A DNA stretch of 64,000 nt from Bacillota bacterium (GTDB lineage Bacteria; Bacillota; Clostridia; Christensenellales; SZUA-584), in contig JAEYPS010000010.1 in the NCBI GenBank assembly GCA_023410475.1, forward strand, positions 1 to 64,000. Direction: 5' to 3'. Both the position numbers and the translations under genes were made by a program. Position 1 is the stretch's first letter; each line of letters opens with the position of its first letter. The notes beneath the pieces were generated by a model, which saw nothing but the letters and a program-made list of their open reading frames with translations, did no database searches and was not told the origin of the DNA. Positions 8,898 to 17,506 of this stretch are shown here, piece by piece.

Positions 8898-8930
8898 CCC
8901 GTCAGCTGAATTTGGTTGACGGGTTTTTCT
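8898..8930 (+). terminator. fprA terminator
   Basis: A 7-bp stem CCCGTCA/TGACGGG followed by TTTTTCTT, 15 bases after the fprA stop. Confidence 0.8.
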
Positions 8931-8943
8931 TGTTTAGCTCCGA

Positions 8944-8972
8944 TTGCCCGCATGCAGGCACGATGCTATACT
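8944..8972 (+). promoter_or_regulatory. Promoter of the MltG-like lipoprotein gene
   Basis: TTGCCC, 17 bases, TATACT, with a TG one base upstream of the -10. AAGGAGG at 8986 precedes the ATG at 8997. Confidence 0.6.
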
Positions 8973-8996
8973 GTTTACATGGGTTAAGGAGGCGTC

Positions 8997-9950
8997 ATGA
9001 AGAAGCGGTGGATACTAGCACTTGATGTTCTTTTCATACTTACGCTTGCTGCCTGTTCTGGGAGCGGTGCGGAGCAGCCTTTACTTTCAGATACACCCGC
9101 GCCTGAGCTCACCCTTACTGCTCCCGCGCCCACACCGGTAATAACAACGAAACCCGCGGCCTCGAATGGGCCGGAGAAATCACAGACGCACGAAGTTTCC
9201 GTAAAAATCGCTGCGATACGCGTGCGCGAAGGCGACACTCTCGAGCGCGATATAATACCGCAGCTCAAAGATGCGTTTTCTATGTCCGAGAACCAGGTAA
9301 AGGACGCTCTTGCCCGCGCGAAAAGCAGCCTCATTAAGGCTGCCGGTTTTCGGCGCATGGAGGGAATGATCGTGCCGGGGACATACGATATCAAGGGTGA
9401 GAGCCTGGAGTACTGGATAAGCGAATGGATAGACGGCGCGGAGAAACGCTATGAGCGTCTCGCTGCCAGCGTTTCCGAAAAGAACGATCTCAGCGCCGAG
9501 CAAAGGATTATACTCGCGTCCGTCGTCGAGGGTGATACGAACCTTGCGGGCTCATACGAGGATGTTGTAGCGGCTGTCTATCAGAACCGCATAAAAAAGA
9601 ACGACAGATTCGGCAGCTGCCCGACGGTGGAATACGCTATCGGATATCAAAGGCCCTACCTTACCAAAGATGATACTAATGTTGACAGCAAATACAACAC
9701 ATATAAGCACAGAGGCCTTCCGCCGGGGCCTCTATGCTGCTTCGGCGACGAGAGCCTTAAAGCCAGTATATCAAAGCCGATTGATACCAAGCTATACTTC
9801 TTCTTTTACGACTATGTGAAAAAGCAAATTTTATCTTTTAACAATATAGAGGACTTCAGAGCTGCGGGTAAAGAATCAAAAGCGCTGTTTGAGGCGACGT
9901 TTGAAATAAGCCGCTTCGAGAAGATGGCAGACAAGCGTGATTTCTTCTAG
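8997..9950 (+). CDS. MltG/YceG-like lipoprotein
   Basis: 317 residues. A lipoprotein signal ends in LAAC with Cys20 as the lipidation site, followed by a Ser/Thr/Pro-rich linker to about residue 60. The rest follows the YceG/MltG pattern: an EGDTLERD LysM-like start, ILASVVEGD, NRI, PTVEYAIG, then YNTYKHRGLPPGPLCCFG. MltG cuts nascent glycan strands in peptidoglycan. Two features are odd. The protein is anchored by lipid instead of the usual N-terminal transmembrane helix, and the canonical VEKE catalytic stretch reads VEGD, so the first glutamate remains and the second is aspartate. It may be an MltG paralogue with altered activity. Confidence 0.8.
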   Translation: MKKRWILALDVLFILTLAACSGSGAEQPLLSDTPAPELTLTAPAPTPVITTKPAASNGPEKSQTHEVSVKIAAIRVREGDTLERDIIPQLKDAFSMSENQVKDALARAKSSLIKAAGFRRMEGMIVPGTYDIKGESLEYWISEWIDGAEKRYERLAASVSEKNDLSAEQRIILASVVEGDTNLAGSYEDVVAAVYQNRIKKNDRFGSCPTVEYAIGYQRPYLTKDDTNVDSKYNTYKHRGLPPGPLCCFGDESLKASISKPIDTKLYFFFYDYVKKQILSFNNIEDFRAAGKESKALFEATFEISRFEKMADKRDFF

Positions 9951-10034
9951 GCAACCGGCGGTTGCGAAAACGCAATGGCGTGTTGGTGGATGAAGCTTTG
10001 TTTTAAATGTATGATTCACTTGAGGTGATGAATT

Positions 10035-10712
10035 ATGGAGTTTGGTGAGAAATTAACGGCGGTAAGAAAGGACAGAGGCTTTTCGCAGGAAGAGCTGGCC
10101 GAGCGCATCGGCGTGTCGAGGCAGGCGGTCTCAAAATGGGAGTCGGGGGAGTCATACCCCGACATCGAAAACCTCATCGCGCTGAGCGACGTATTCGGTG
10201 TCAGCATCGACAGGCTTATCCGGCGAGACGCTGACGGCTGCGCGGCGGCGCTGATTGATGACAATGAAAACGACAGCGGGGGAATTATAGATTTTCTTAT
10301 AACGGCAAAGAAGAACACATACGCGGCGCACGCTCCCGAGATGAAGCCCTCACGCCCCCGGTCGCACGACATCAGTTATGAAGAGGGAAAGCTGCTGTAT
10401 ATCGATACGTATCTTGGCGGCGAGAGGTTTTCGGGAGAGGAAGCTGTATGGCGTGAAGGGCAGCCTTTGTGGGCAATGAACTACAGCGGCAGGACTCTGA
10501 GCAAGAAATTTTCGGGAGACTTTTTAAAGCAGGCGCTGCTGCGAGTGCCGCGGGAGCTTCCGTTCAGAGGTCCGCTCGTACATAAAAGCGGCGACTACAG
10601 CTATCACTGCACTGTAAGCGGGGGCTTCGAGTGGTTTCAGGGCTATGAGGAAATATTCTGTGAGAGCGAGAAGGTGTATGAGTGCTTCTTCCACGGCGGT
10701 ATGATAAAGTAG
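10035..10712 (+). CDS. XRE-family regulator with C-terminal DUF5680-like domain
   Basis: 225 residues. Residues 1-65 are a Cro/C1-type helix-turn-helix (FSQEELAERIGVSRQAVSKWE). From about 115 to the end the sequence matches the DUF5680 type of domain (YLGGERFSGEEAVW, WAMNYSGRTLS, FQGYEEI), often found alone or fused to XRE heads in Firmicutes. Its ligand is unknown. GAGGTGATG precedes the start. No obvious target operon is adjacent. Confidence 0.82.
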   Translation: MEFGEKLTAVRKDRGFSQEELAERIGVSRQAVSKWESGESYPDIENLIALSDVFGVSIDRLIRRDADGCAAALIDDNENDSGGIIDFLITAKKNTYAAHAPEMKPSRPRSHDISYEEGKLLYIDTYLGGERFSGEEAVWREGQPLWAMNYSGRTLSKKFSGDFLKQALLRVPRELPFRGPLVHKSGDYSYHCTVSGGFEWFQGYEEIFCESEKVYECFFHGGMIK

Positions 10713-10762
10713 TTTGCTTAATCGACCGTGTGCTGCCGTATGCGGTTTGATATATCGAGATA

Positions 10763-10900
10763 TCAAGACCGGGCTTGCGTACTCTTTTTTATGATCCACT
10801 CCGCGATATAATCGGCGGCCAATGTTATGTTTCCTATTTGACAGTGCTCCGCCGCAACGTCAATAAGCACTTTTTGACTTTCATATGGAAAAATAATGTT
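10763..10900 (-). pseudogene. C-terminal fragment of an unidentified protein
   Basis: A 45-codon minus-strand frame without ATG reads as strongly protein-like sequence (SQKVLIDVAAEHCQIGNI, then AADYIAEWIIKK). A GTG at 10870 has no ribosome binding site. It appears to be the tail of a decayed gene whose upstream part has been lost to the CBS gene's promoter region. I could not assign the family. Confidence 0.35.
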
Positions 10901-10956
10901 TTATCCATATAATAAAATGGCGGAGGCCGGGGCAACATATTAGCGGAGGTGGATTT

Positions 10957-11382
10957 ATGAAGGTTAAGGATATAATGACAAAGCAAATAGCGTGCGTAAG
11001 CGCCGACGAGCCTATAGAGCGCGCCGCGCAGCTTATGAAGCAGTATAACGTAGGCTCGATACCCGTCTGCGAGGGCGAAAAGGTTATAGGCATCGTAACG
11101 GACAGGGACATAGCGCTTCGGCTCGTAGCGCAAGGACAGGGCTACGGAGTAAGCAGCGTATCAAACATAATGACGCCAAACCCCGTTGTGGGTTCGCCCG
11201 ACATGGACGCGGGGGAAGCGGCAAGACTTATGGGGCAGCGCCAGATAAGAAGGCTGCCCATAGTTGAGCGGGGGACGCTTGTCGGCATCGTGGCGCTCGG
11301 CGACATATCGACGCAGCCCGCGCTGCAGGACAACGCCGAGAGCGCTTTGCACGACATATCGCTGCCGGGAAGCCTTACTTAA
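10957..11382 (+). CDS. Stand-alone tandem CBS-domain protein
   Basis: 141 residues consisting only of two CBS domains (about 7-57 and 73-122), with repeated VGSIPVCEGEKVIGIVTDRD and IRRLPIVERGTLVGIVALGD patterns. Such pairs bind adenosine nucleotides or other ligands and act as small regulatory or energy-sensing modules. The opening MKVKDIMTK is typical. GCGGAGGTGG precedes the ATG. An imperfect inverted repeat, ATATGGA...TCCATAT, at 10883-10910 overlaps a TATAAT and could be an operator. A terminator follows. Confidence 0.9.
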   Translation: MKVKDIMTKQIACVSADEPIERAAQLMKQYNVGSIPVCEGEKVIGIVTDRDIALRLVAQGQGYGVSSVSNIMTPNPVVGSPDMDAGEAARLMGQRQIRRLPIVERGTLVGIVALGDISTQPALQDNAESALHDISLPGSLT

Positions 11383-11400
11383 CTGAGCTGCCGGACAATG

Positions 11401-11430
11401 CCCGCGTATACCCGCGCGGGTGTTTTTTTC
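11401..11430 (+). terminator. Terminator after the CBS gene
   Basis: CCCGCG and CGCGGG pair around an 8-nt loop, followed by TGTTTTTTTC. Confidence 0.8.
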
Positions 11431-11446
11431 TATTTTAAAAAATAAT

Positions 11447-11505
11447 TTGACAAATCACAAATGTGGGGTTATAATTAGACCAATTGGTTTAACTAAGCGG
11501 TCTAA
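11447..11505 (+). promoter_or_regulatory. Consensus promoter with palindromic TetR-type operator
   Basis: A perfect sigma-A promoter, TTGACA at 11447-11452 and TATAAT at 11470-11475 with 17 bases between. The -10 runs straight into an 18-bp near-palindrome TTAGACCAATTGGTTTAA (11475-11492), and a further GGTCTAA half site follows at 11499-11505. Binding there would block initiation. The likely binder is the TetR repressor encoded at 14573, the last gene of the same operon (inference). Confidence 0.8.
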
Positions 11506-11604
11506 CACAAAAACCCAAATGACCGCACGGCTTATGAAGGGCAATTATTGCCGTGAAAGGCCGTTAAACCTTTGGGTAAAATCGATATATTTGGAGGCAT
11601 CATC

Positions 11605-12456
11605 ATGATTCAAGTAAAGAATCTGTATCATGATTACGCCGGCAAGGGAAGCTTTGCGGTATCCGACGTATCCTTTCACATCGAGAAGGGTGAGATATTC
11701 GGATTCCTCGGACCTTCGGGAGCCGGCAAAAGCACTGTGCAGAATATCCTGACAGGGCTGCTTAAACTGCAGAAAGGAAGCGTCGAGTATGACGGAGTGC
11801 CTGTTTCGGGCTTGACGACGAAGTTCTTTAACCGTGTCGGGGTATCATTTGAACAGCCGAACCTGTATTTACGGCTGACGGGACTCGAAAACCTCAAATA
11901 CTTCGCCGGGCTGTTCTCTGTGCCCACGCTAAGCCCGATGAATGTGCTGGACGCAGTAGGCCTGCGCGACTCGGCAAACAAAAAGGCAGGTGAATATTCA
12001 AAGGGAATGAAGCAAAGGCTGACGCTGGCGCGCTCGCTCATCAACTCACCGGAAATACTCTTTCTTGACGAGCCGACGAGCGGACTCGACCCTTCGACGG
12101 CGGCTTCAATTAAAGAGCTGATACTCAACCAGAAAAAGCGCGGCGCAACGATATTTTTAACGACTCACAACATGTTCCTTGCGGATTCGCTTTGCGACCG
12201 GGTAGCGTTCCTCGAAGGCGGAAGGATTGCCGCTATGGACACACCGGCAAACTTAAAGCTCAAATACGGCAAACAGGCCGTCACCGTGGAGTACGCGGAA
12301 GGCTCAAAGACCTCGTCGCAAAGCTTCGACATGGAAACCGGGCGCAAGGAGCTGGCTGATTTCCTGTTGAGCGTGCGCCCAATAACCGTCCATTCGCAGG
12401 AAGCAACGCTTGAGGATATATTTATCCGCGTCACGGGAAGGGGGCTCAGCCAATGA
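11605..12456 (+). CDS. ABC exporter ATP-binding protein
   Basis: 283 residues from the ATG at 11605, which has GGAGG eight bases upstream. Walker A GPSGAGKST near residues 36-44, a signature YSKGMKQRL, Walker B FLDEPTSGLD and the switch TTHN. The last 70 residues, ending LEDIFIRVTGRG, form the short C-terminal domain of drug/lipid-exporter ATPases. It powers the two permeases that follow and overlaps the first by four bases (ATGA). Annotators often call this arrangement a fluoroquinolone-type exporter; the true substrate is unknown. Confidence 0.93.
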   Translation: MIQVKNLYHDYAGKGSFAVSDVSFHIEKGEIFGFLGPSGAGKSTVQNILTGLLKLQKGSVEYDGVPVSGLTTKFFNRVGVSFEQPNLYLRLTGLENLKYFAGLFSVPTLSPMNVLDAVGLRDSANKKAGEYSKGMKQRLTLARSLINSPEILFLDEPTSGLDPSTAASIKELILNQKKRGATIFLTTHNMFLADSLCDRVAFLEGGRIAAMDTPANLKLKYGKQAVTVEYAEGSKTSSQSFDMETGRKELADFLLSVRPITVHSQEATLEDIFIRVTGRGLSQ

Positions 12457-13430
12457 AGCGCTTTGCACTTTCGCTGGAGCGCGACTTCAAGCTGTTGCTG
12501 CGCAACGCCATCTTCTGGGTGATGACCGCTACGCTCGTGGCTATAATATTGACGGTAAACTTCATCGTACCTGAGGATTTTTCAGCCTCAAAGACGCAGG
12601 TTGCGGTATACGGCCTTGATTACACCGTTCCCGGCGCGAAGGTTCTTCGCAGCGCCGAAGAAGTGGAGCAGTATATCACCGACAACGCAGGTTTAGGGAT
12701 TATCTTTGAAAACGGCCGGTATACGCTTATCCACACCGGCCTTGGTGAAAAGACAGCGGCCGCAGCGGCCGCGGCGCTGTTACCGGCTTCTTTGGACCTG
12801 CCACAGATAGAAGTGTCAGAGCTGCGTCAGCAGACCCGGGCTATCCCCGAGAACATACGACTGACTCCTGTTTTTATCTGCTTCGAAGCCATAATATTAG
12901 GTTTTTTGATGTCCGCCGTGCTGATGCTCAGCGAAAAGCACGAACAGGTATTAAAAGCCTACCGCATATCGCCGGGAGGCACGCTGAGGTATGTTTCCGG
13001 GAAAGCGGCGCTGTTCGCGCTTATAGGTACGGCGTATGCCGTTCTGATGGCCGTTACAACGGTGGGGTTTGATTTCGACTGGGCCGGTTTCATAACGGTA
13101 ACGCTGCTGGGGTGCGCGCTGTATACGCTGCTCGGCATGAGCTTGGCCGTCTTTTTCAAGGATATCAGCGGGTGGTTCATGACGGCGCTCGTGTTGCTCT
13201 CCCTCAATATGCTGCCCGCCATAAGTTATTCATCGCCGGCATTCTCACCCGGGTGGATATCCGCCATACCATCCTACACTGCAATATTCGCATACTCAGA
13301 GATATTGTTCCCCGTAGGAAAAGGCGTGATCGCACCCGTATTGATACTCGGCGCAGAAGTTGTCGCGGCGCTCGCGCTGTGCTCAGCGCTCGTGCGCGCA
13401 AAGCTGCTCCGCGCCGGAAAGGAGGCTTGA
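12453..13430 (+). CDS. ABC-2-type exporter permease 1
   Basis: 325 residues. One hydrophobic segment near 17-37, an extracytoplasmic region to about 140, then five more membrane spans from about 142 onward, with EKHEQVLKAYRISPGG marking the cytoplasmic coupling loop. It overlaps the ATPase gene by four bases, implying coupled translation. With the next permease it would form a heterodimeric export channel. Confidence 0.88.
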   Translation: MKRFALSLERDFKLLLRNAIFWVMTATLVAIILTVNFIVPEDFSASKTQVAVYGLDYTVPGAKVLRSAEEVEQYITDNAGLGIIFENGRYTLIHTGLGEKTAAAAAAALLPASLDLPQIEVSELRQQTRAIPENIRLTPVFICFEAIILGFLMSAVLMLSEKHEQVLKAYRISPGGTLRYVSGKAALFALIGTAYAVLMAVTTVGFDFDWAGFITVTLLGCALYTLLGMSLAVFFKDISGWFMTALVLLSLNMLPAISYSSPAFSPGWISAIPSYTAIFAYSEILFPVGKGVIAPVLILGAEVVAALALCSALVRAKLLRAGKEA

Positions 13431-13431
13431 C

Positions 13432-14430
13432 ATGAGCAAATATGTCTCTTTACTGAAAACAGATTTCAGACTTGTGTTTCGTGACAAAATAGTGCTGTAT
13501 ATGGCGCTGGGTCCGCTGCTGCTCTCGCTCGTGCTGCTCGCCGTGATGGGCGGGGCGTCAGGCGTCGCGATGAATTACGCGGCTGCGCCCGGCGTGCCGC
13601 AGCATGTGCTTGAGAATCTTAGCAGCATGGCCGATGTTCAGGAATACGGAAGCTATGACGAAATGCTAGCCCGTGTGGAGCGAGCGGACAGCGCAGCGGG
13701 CATCTATATCAAGGAAGGCCGGCCGGCGCTGCTGCTGGAAGGAAACGAGCCCGAGGAGTTCAGGATAAACTCTTCATTGCTGCTGTCAAGGGCGGTTGCA
13801 AGCGACTTGCCGGAGTTCGAGAATTTCCCCGTGCAATCCGCGGGGAATGTCATAACGGAAATTTCGTTTGCCATGATACTGCTGCTGTCCATATTCCTGG
13901 GCGGCGCGGTAGCCGGCTTCAATATGGTCGCGGAACGTGAAAGCGGCGCCATACGAGCGCTGGCCGTATCGCCTCTGACTCTTAAAGGCTATCTTCTGGC
14001 AAGAACGGCGCTTGCGCTGCTGCTGTCGCTCGTGAACGTGCTGCTGTGCTCACTGATTATTGGCAAGGGCGGGCAGCTTACGCCGCTGCTGCTGGCGACG
14101 TTGGCGTCGGCGCCCGTATGCGCCCTTGTTGCTTTGTCGCTGGGGGGCACGGCCTCCAACCAAATAGCGGCCACAGGCACGCTTAAACTGCTGATGCCCG
14201 CGTGTATAATAATACCTATTTCATCTGTGTTTGTGCCGGAAGGTTTCAGGTTTGTGTATTGGTGGATACCGGTATATTGGCAGTACGAGGCGCTCACGGG
14301 CGGGTTCGCGGGGAAAACCGATGTTATTGCATATGCGTTTGCCTTGCTGACGGGGCTCGTATGGTTAGCGGTTCTTTCAAAACTTACTGCGCGAAAGCTC
14401 AGTTTGAGGTATAATAAAGGAGGTAAATAA
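13432..14430 (+). CDS. ABC-2-type exporter permease 2
   Basis: 332 residues from the ATG at 13432, preceded by GGAGG. Architecture matches permease 1: first span near 20-40, a large outer loop, then about five spans from 135 to 325. MVAERESGAIRALAVSPLT is the typical ABC-2 cytoplasmic loop. It starts one base after the stop of permease 1, so the two are a unit. An upstream in-frame start inside permease 1 is unlikely. Confidence 0.87.
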   Translation: MSKYVSLLKTDFRLVFRDKIVLYMALGPLLLSLVLLAVMGGASGVAMNYAAAPGVPQHVLENLSSMADVQEYGSYDEMLARVERADSAAGIYIKEGRPALLLEGNEPEEFRINSSLLLSRAVASDLPEFENFPVQSAGNVITEISFAMILLLSIFLGGAVAGFNMVAERESGAIRALAVSPLTLKGYLLARTALALLLSLVNVLLCSLIIGKGGQLTPLLLATLASAPVCALVALSLGGTASNQIAATGTLKLLMPACIIIPISSVFVPEGFRFVYWWIPVYWQYEALTGGFAGKTDVIAYAFALLTGLVWLAVLSKLTARKLSLRYNKGGK

Positions 14431-14432
14431 AA

Positions 14433-14573
14433 ATGGAATGGTACTGGTGGGTTTTGATAGCCGCGGGAGTTGCGGCGTTCGTATTCATCAAGGTGAAGGT
14501 AAGCGGGAGCTTTATGAGAAGCATGAAGGAAAGGCAGAACGAAAAACTTAATCGCGCGGAGGAAGATGAGTAA
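14433..14573 (+). CDS. 46-residue single-span membrane protein
   Basis: A small ORF with AAAGGAGG at 14417-14424 and the ATG at 14433. The product has one membrane helix (EWYWWVLIAAGVAAFVFIKV) followed by a basic then acidic tail of about 25 residues. Its stop overlaps the TetR start by one base (TAATG). Position and coupling suggest it is a real operon member, perhaps an accessory subunit of the exporter or an adaptor linking it to the repressor. No family recognised. Confidence 0.7.
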   Translation: MEWYWWVLIAAGVAAFVFIKVKVSGSFMRSMKERQNEKLNRAEEDE

Positions 14574-15211
14574 TGCCGGACGGCGGCGGCTTTACACGCC
14601 CCATGCGAGGGGCGGGAACGAATCCGCTCAATGAGCTGCCCGACCTTTTCAGCGCGGCGCTCGATGAGTTCAGCGCGAAGTCTTTCGATGAGGCTTCGCT
14701 GAACGACATCATCAGGGCCGCGAACATAAGCAAGGGCAGCTTCTATTACCGTTTTGCCGACAAGACCGATCTTTACTTGTGCCTTATAGACCGCATAATG
14801 GCTGAAAAGCTGGCATACTTTGCCGAAAAGCAGACAACGGCGGACTTCCCTTCGGATTTTTTTGAGCAGATAAAGACGCTGGCCGCGGCGGGGCTGGAAT
14901 ACGCACGGTACGAGCCGAGGTATTATTCATTTTTCCGGCGTTTTCTTTCCGAGACGGGAGCGGTCAAGCAGGCCGTCAGAAAGGCTTTCCCCGACGCAGG
15001 TATGGACAATATGCTCATGATGGTTCAGGCGGCGAGAGCCGCGGGCAAGCTCAGGGAGGACATGAGCGACGAGTTCATAAGCGCAATGCTGCAGCTTATG
15101 CTAAACAACATCGATACGCTGCTAAAGCCTGATATGAGCGACGATGAGATAGAAGACATGATTCACAAACTGTCAAGCATGTTTGAAACAGGCATCTCAA
15201 GGCAACAATAA
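14573..15211 (+). CDS. TetR-family repressor
   Basis: 212 residues. The DNA-binding head at about 20-65 contains the TetR pattern ASLNDIIRAANISKGSFYYRF; the remainder is a helical ligand pocket. A Gly/Arg-rich 18-residue N-terminal extension (MPDGGGFTRPMRG) precedes the domain and may be a basic DNA contact. It is the last gene of the exporter operon and probably binds the palindrome at 11475, giving drug-inducible autoregulation. Confidence 0.9.
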   Translation: MPDGGGFTRPMRGAGTNPLNELPDLFSAALDEFSAKSFDEASLNDIIRAANISKGSFYYRFADKTDLYLCLIDRIMAEKLAYFAEKQTTADFPSDFFEQIKTLAAAGLEYARYEPRYYSFFRRFLSETGAVKQAVRKAFPDAGMDNMLMMVQAARAAGKLREDMSDEFISAMLQLMLNNIDTLLKPDMSDDEIEDMIHKLSSMFETGISRQQ

Positions 15212-15357
15212 TTCTCCTTAAAAAGTATCGTTAATATCGACCCGGCTAAAGCGGCTCGCGCAATGACAACTTAAACTTAACATCTTTTACACATGGCATT
15301 TGCATTTATTACCGCGCTGCATTATATTGTTATCAAACGATGTATCAGGAGCTGCTT

Positions 15358-16149
15358 ATGAACATATACACTGTAGACGCATTTACCGGCAAACCGTTTG
15401 GAGGCAACCCCGCGGGTGTTTGCGTGCTTGAGAGAGGTATGAACCCCAAATGGATGCAGAGCGTCGCGGCGGAGATGAATCTCTCGGAGACGGCGTTTTT
15501 GCTTAAAGCCAACAAAGGATATATGCTGAGGTGGTTTACCCCAAAGACGGAGGTGGACCTTTGCGGACACGCGACGCTCGCGAGCGCGCACCTTTTGTGG
15601 GAGGCAGGGCTTTGCGACGACGACGAGATAACGTTCCATACCAAAAGCGGACAGCTGGGCGCGAAACGGGCGGGACGCTTTGTAGAACTTGACTTTCCGC
15701 TTGAGATGGACGAGGAGACAGAGGCGCCCGGCCTTTTGCGCGAGAGCCTCGGAGTGCCGTTCAAGTATGTGGGAAAGAACAGGATGGATTATATCGTTGA
15801 GGTCGAGGACGAATCAGCCGTTAAAAACCTTCAGCCCGATTTCGCGCTTATGAAGCTGATGTCTGCAAGAGGCGTAATGGTTACAGCGCCTTCTGAAAAG
15901 AATGATTTTGATTTTGTTTCAAGGTGCTTTTTTCCGGCGCTCGGCATAGACGAAGACCCGGTTACCGGCTCGGCGCACTGCTGCATGGGGCCTTATTGGG
16001 CGAAAAAGCTCGGCAGGAGAGAGCTTAACGCGCGGCAGATATCCCAAAGAGGGGGAGAGCTTAAGCTCTCGGTGCTGGACAAGAGGATACTGATATACGG
16101 CGAGGCAGTGACGGTAATAAAGGGAGAGCTTGCGGGGGAAGCGGAATAA
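15358..16149 (+). CDS. PhzF-family epimerase/isomerase-like protein
   Basis: 263 residues from the ATG at 15358, with CAGGAG nine bases upstream. The N terminus IYTVDAFTGKPFGGNPAGV is diagnostic of the PhzF fold, with NLSETAFL carrying the conserved catalytic glutamate, CGHATLASA in the middle and DEDPVTGSAHC near the end. PhzF relatives are two-lobed, diaminopimelate-epimerase-like enzymes; most genomic members have unknown substrates. Single gene in intergenic context, no phenazine genes nearby. Confidence 0.92.
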   Translation: MNIYTVDAFTGKPFGGNPAGVCVLERGMNPKWMQSVAAEMNLSETAFLLKANKGYMLRWFTPKTEVDLCGHATLASAHLLWEAGLCDDDEITFHTKSGQLGAKRAGRFVELDFPLEMDEETEAPGLLRESLGVPFKYVGKNRMDYIVEVEDESAVKNLQPDFALMKLMSARGVMVTAPSEKNDFDFVSRCFFPALGIDEDPVTGSAHCCMGPYWAKKLGRRELNARQISQRGGELKLSVLDKRILIYGEAVTVIKGELAGEAE

Positions 16150-16309
16150 GAACGCAAGTACATCGGCGGATGTTCAGGCGTAATTTTATTGCCGTATATG
16201 TTAGTTGTTTATTAAATACGCAATTTGTTTTACTGAGTTGTTTGTCTATTAGGTGCAGTTATAAATACATTTGACCGATAGAGGTGACATTTATTTAGGG
16301 AGAATTATT

Positions 16310-17329
16310 TTGTCAACTAATCTAATTACCCACCGAAATCATTATGTCCCGGAATTTTACCTCAAAAATTGGAGTCAAGACAGGAATAGTATTTTTGTAT
16401 ACAGTTTGCTTGTACCTGATTCCAGAACCCCTTATTGGAGTCGTAGAAGGATTAAATCGACTGCTGTATGGAATGATTTTTATACGCGAAATGAGGGGGA
16501 GAAGGAAGTAGATGATTTTGAAAAATGGTTTAATAAAGAATTTGAATCACCTGTAAAAATAGTTTTTGAAAAACTATTAAATGGTTATAGCTTGAGTACA
16601 GAAGAATCCCAAAAGCTTTCTCGTTTTGTTGCTGCTCAACACTTGAGAACGCCTGCACGTCTTAATACATTAATGGCACAGTGGCGTACAGAAATGCCCC
16701 AAGTATTTGAAGATACCGTGCAAAAAATATCGAAACAACTTGAAGCACAACCACAATTAATTAATAGTTACCCACAAACACCTGAAGAAGCAAAACTATT
16801 ACCAATAAAAGTTATGGTTAATAAAGATAAGCAACAAATCGAAGTTAAATCGCTTGTTGGTAAAGGAATGTATCTATTTGCTTTGAAGCATCTGTTGACA
16901 AAGACGGTAAGCGTTACAGAAAAGTACAAATGGGATGTTATTCACGCCACAAATGATGTATCATTTCCAACCTCGGATGACCCCGTAATATGCTTAAACT
17001 ACAATAGTGAAAAAGATTATGATTTCAAGGGTGGATGGGGTAAGAAAAACGGAAATATTATTATGCCAATTTCTCCAAAGCTCTTACTAATAACTCAAAT
17101 AGGAAGTAATATGCCTAACGTAAAGTTAGACTATTCAGAGCATTGGAGTAAGTTTTTTCGTAAAATCATTATTGAGCATGCTCATCGTTATGTATATGCA
17201 ATCGAACGGCAAAAAGGAATGCTTGCAATCAATCCCAGGAGGGTTAATAAAGCTTTATTTGAAAGTGAAAAGTGCATAATGGCAGGTTGGCATGAAGAAC
17301 AAATGGAAGGAGAAGCCCAACTAAGATAG
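16310..17329 (+). CDS. DUF4238-type protein
   Basis: 339 residues from TTG 16310, which has AGGGAG eight bases upstream; a TTG at 16271 is possible but lacks a site. The start THRNHYVPEFYLKNWS is the DUF4238 hallmark (HYVPxFYL). RRIKSTAVWNDFYT, LSRFVAAQHLRTP and a late FPTSDDPV agree. The family is common in bacteria near mobile DNA; its function is unknown. The gene is AT-rich compared with phzF and YbaK on either side, suggesting transfer. No partner gene is adjacent. Confidence 0.82.
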   Translation: MSTNLITHRNHYVPEFYLKNWSQDRNSIFVYSLLVPDSRTPYWSRRRIKSTAVWNDFYTRNEGEKEVDDFEKWFNKEFESPVKIVFEKLLNGYSLSTEESQKLSRFVAAQHLRTPARLNTLMAQWRTEMPQVFEDTVQKISKQLEAQPQLINSYPQTPEEAKLLPIKVMVNKDKQQIEVKSLVGKGMYLFALKHLLTKTVSVTEKYKWDVIHATNDVSFPTSDDPVICLNYNSEKDYDFKGGWGKKNGNIIMPISPKLLLITQIGSNMPNVKLDYSEHWSKFFRKIIIEHAHRYVYAIERQKGMLAINPRRVNKALFESEKCIMAGWHEEQMEGEAQLR

Positions 17330-17437
17330 TGCTTAAAATAAGCTATTATAGCAATAATGTTCAGGCCAACATGGTATTTGGAACATTCGTTTTTTATATT
17401 TTGTACGCCTTCTGGGCGATAAGTCGAATTTATTGCA

Positions 17438-17466
17438 TTGTCATGATGATAGTTTCATGATAAAGT
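17438..17466 (+). promoter_or_regulatory. Promoter of the methyltransferase leader
   Basis: TTGTCA, 17 bases, TAAAGT. Transcription would begin near 17473, just before the ribosome site of the leader ORF, about 210 nt upstream of the methyltransferase. Confidence 0.5.
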
Positions 17467-17488
17467 AAATTAAAGAAGGAGTGTATTG

Positions 17489-17506
17489 ATGTCGGTAATC
17501 CTGTAA
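17489..17506 (+). CDS. Putative leader peptide Met-Ser-Val-Ile-Leu
   Basis: A five-codon ORF, ATG TCG GTA ATC CTG TAA, with a strong AAGGAG at 17476-17481 and seven-base spacing. Its last two codons and stop form the 5' arm of a predicted RNA helix, so ribosomes on it would alter folding downstream. Peptide itself unlikely to have another role. Confidence 0.5.
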   Translation: MSVIL

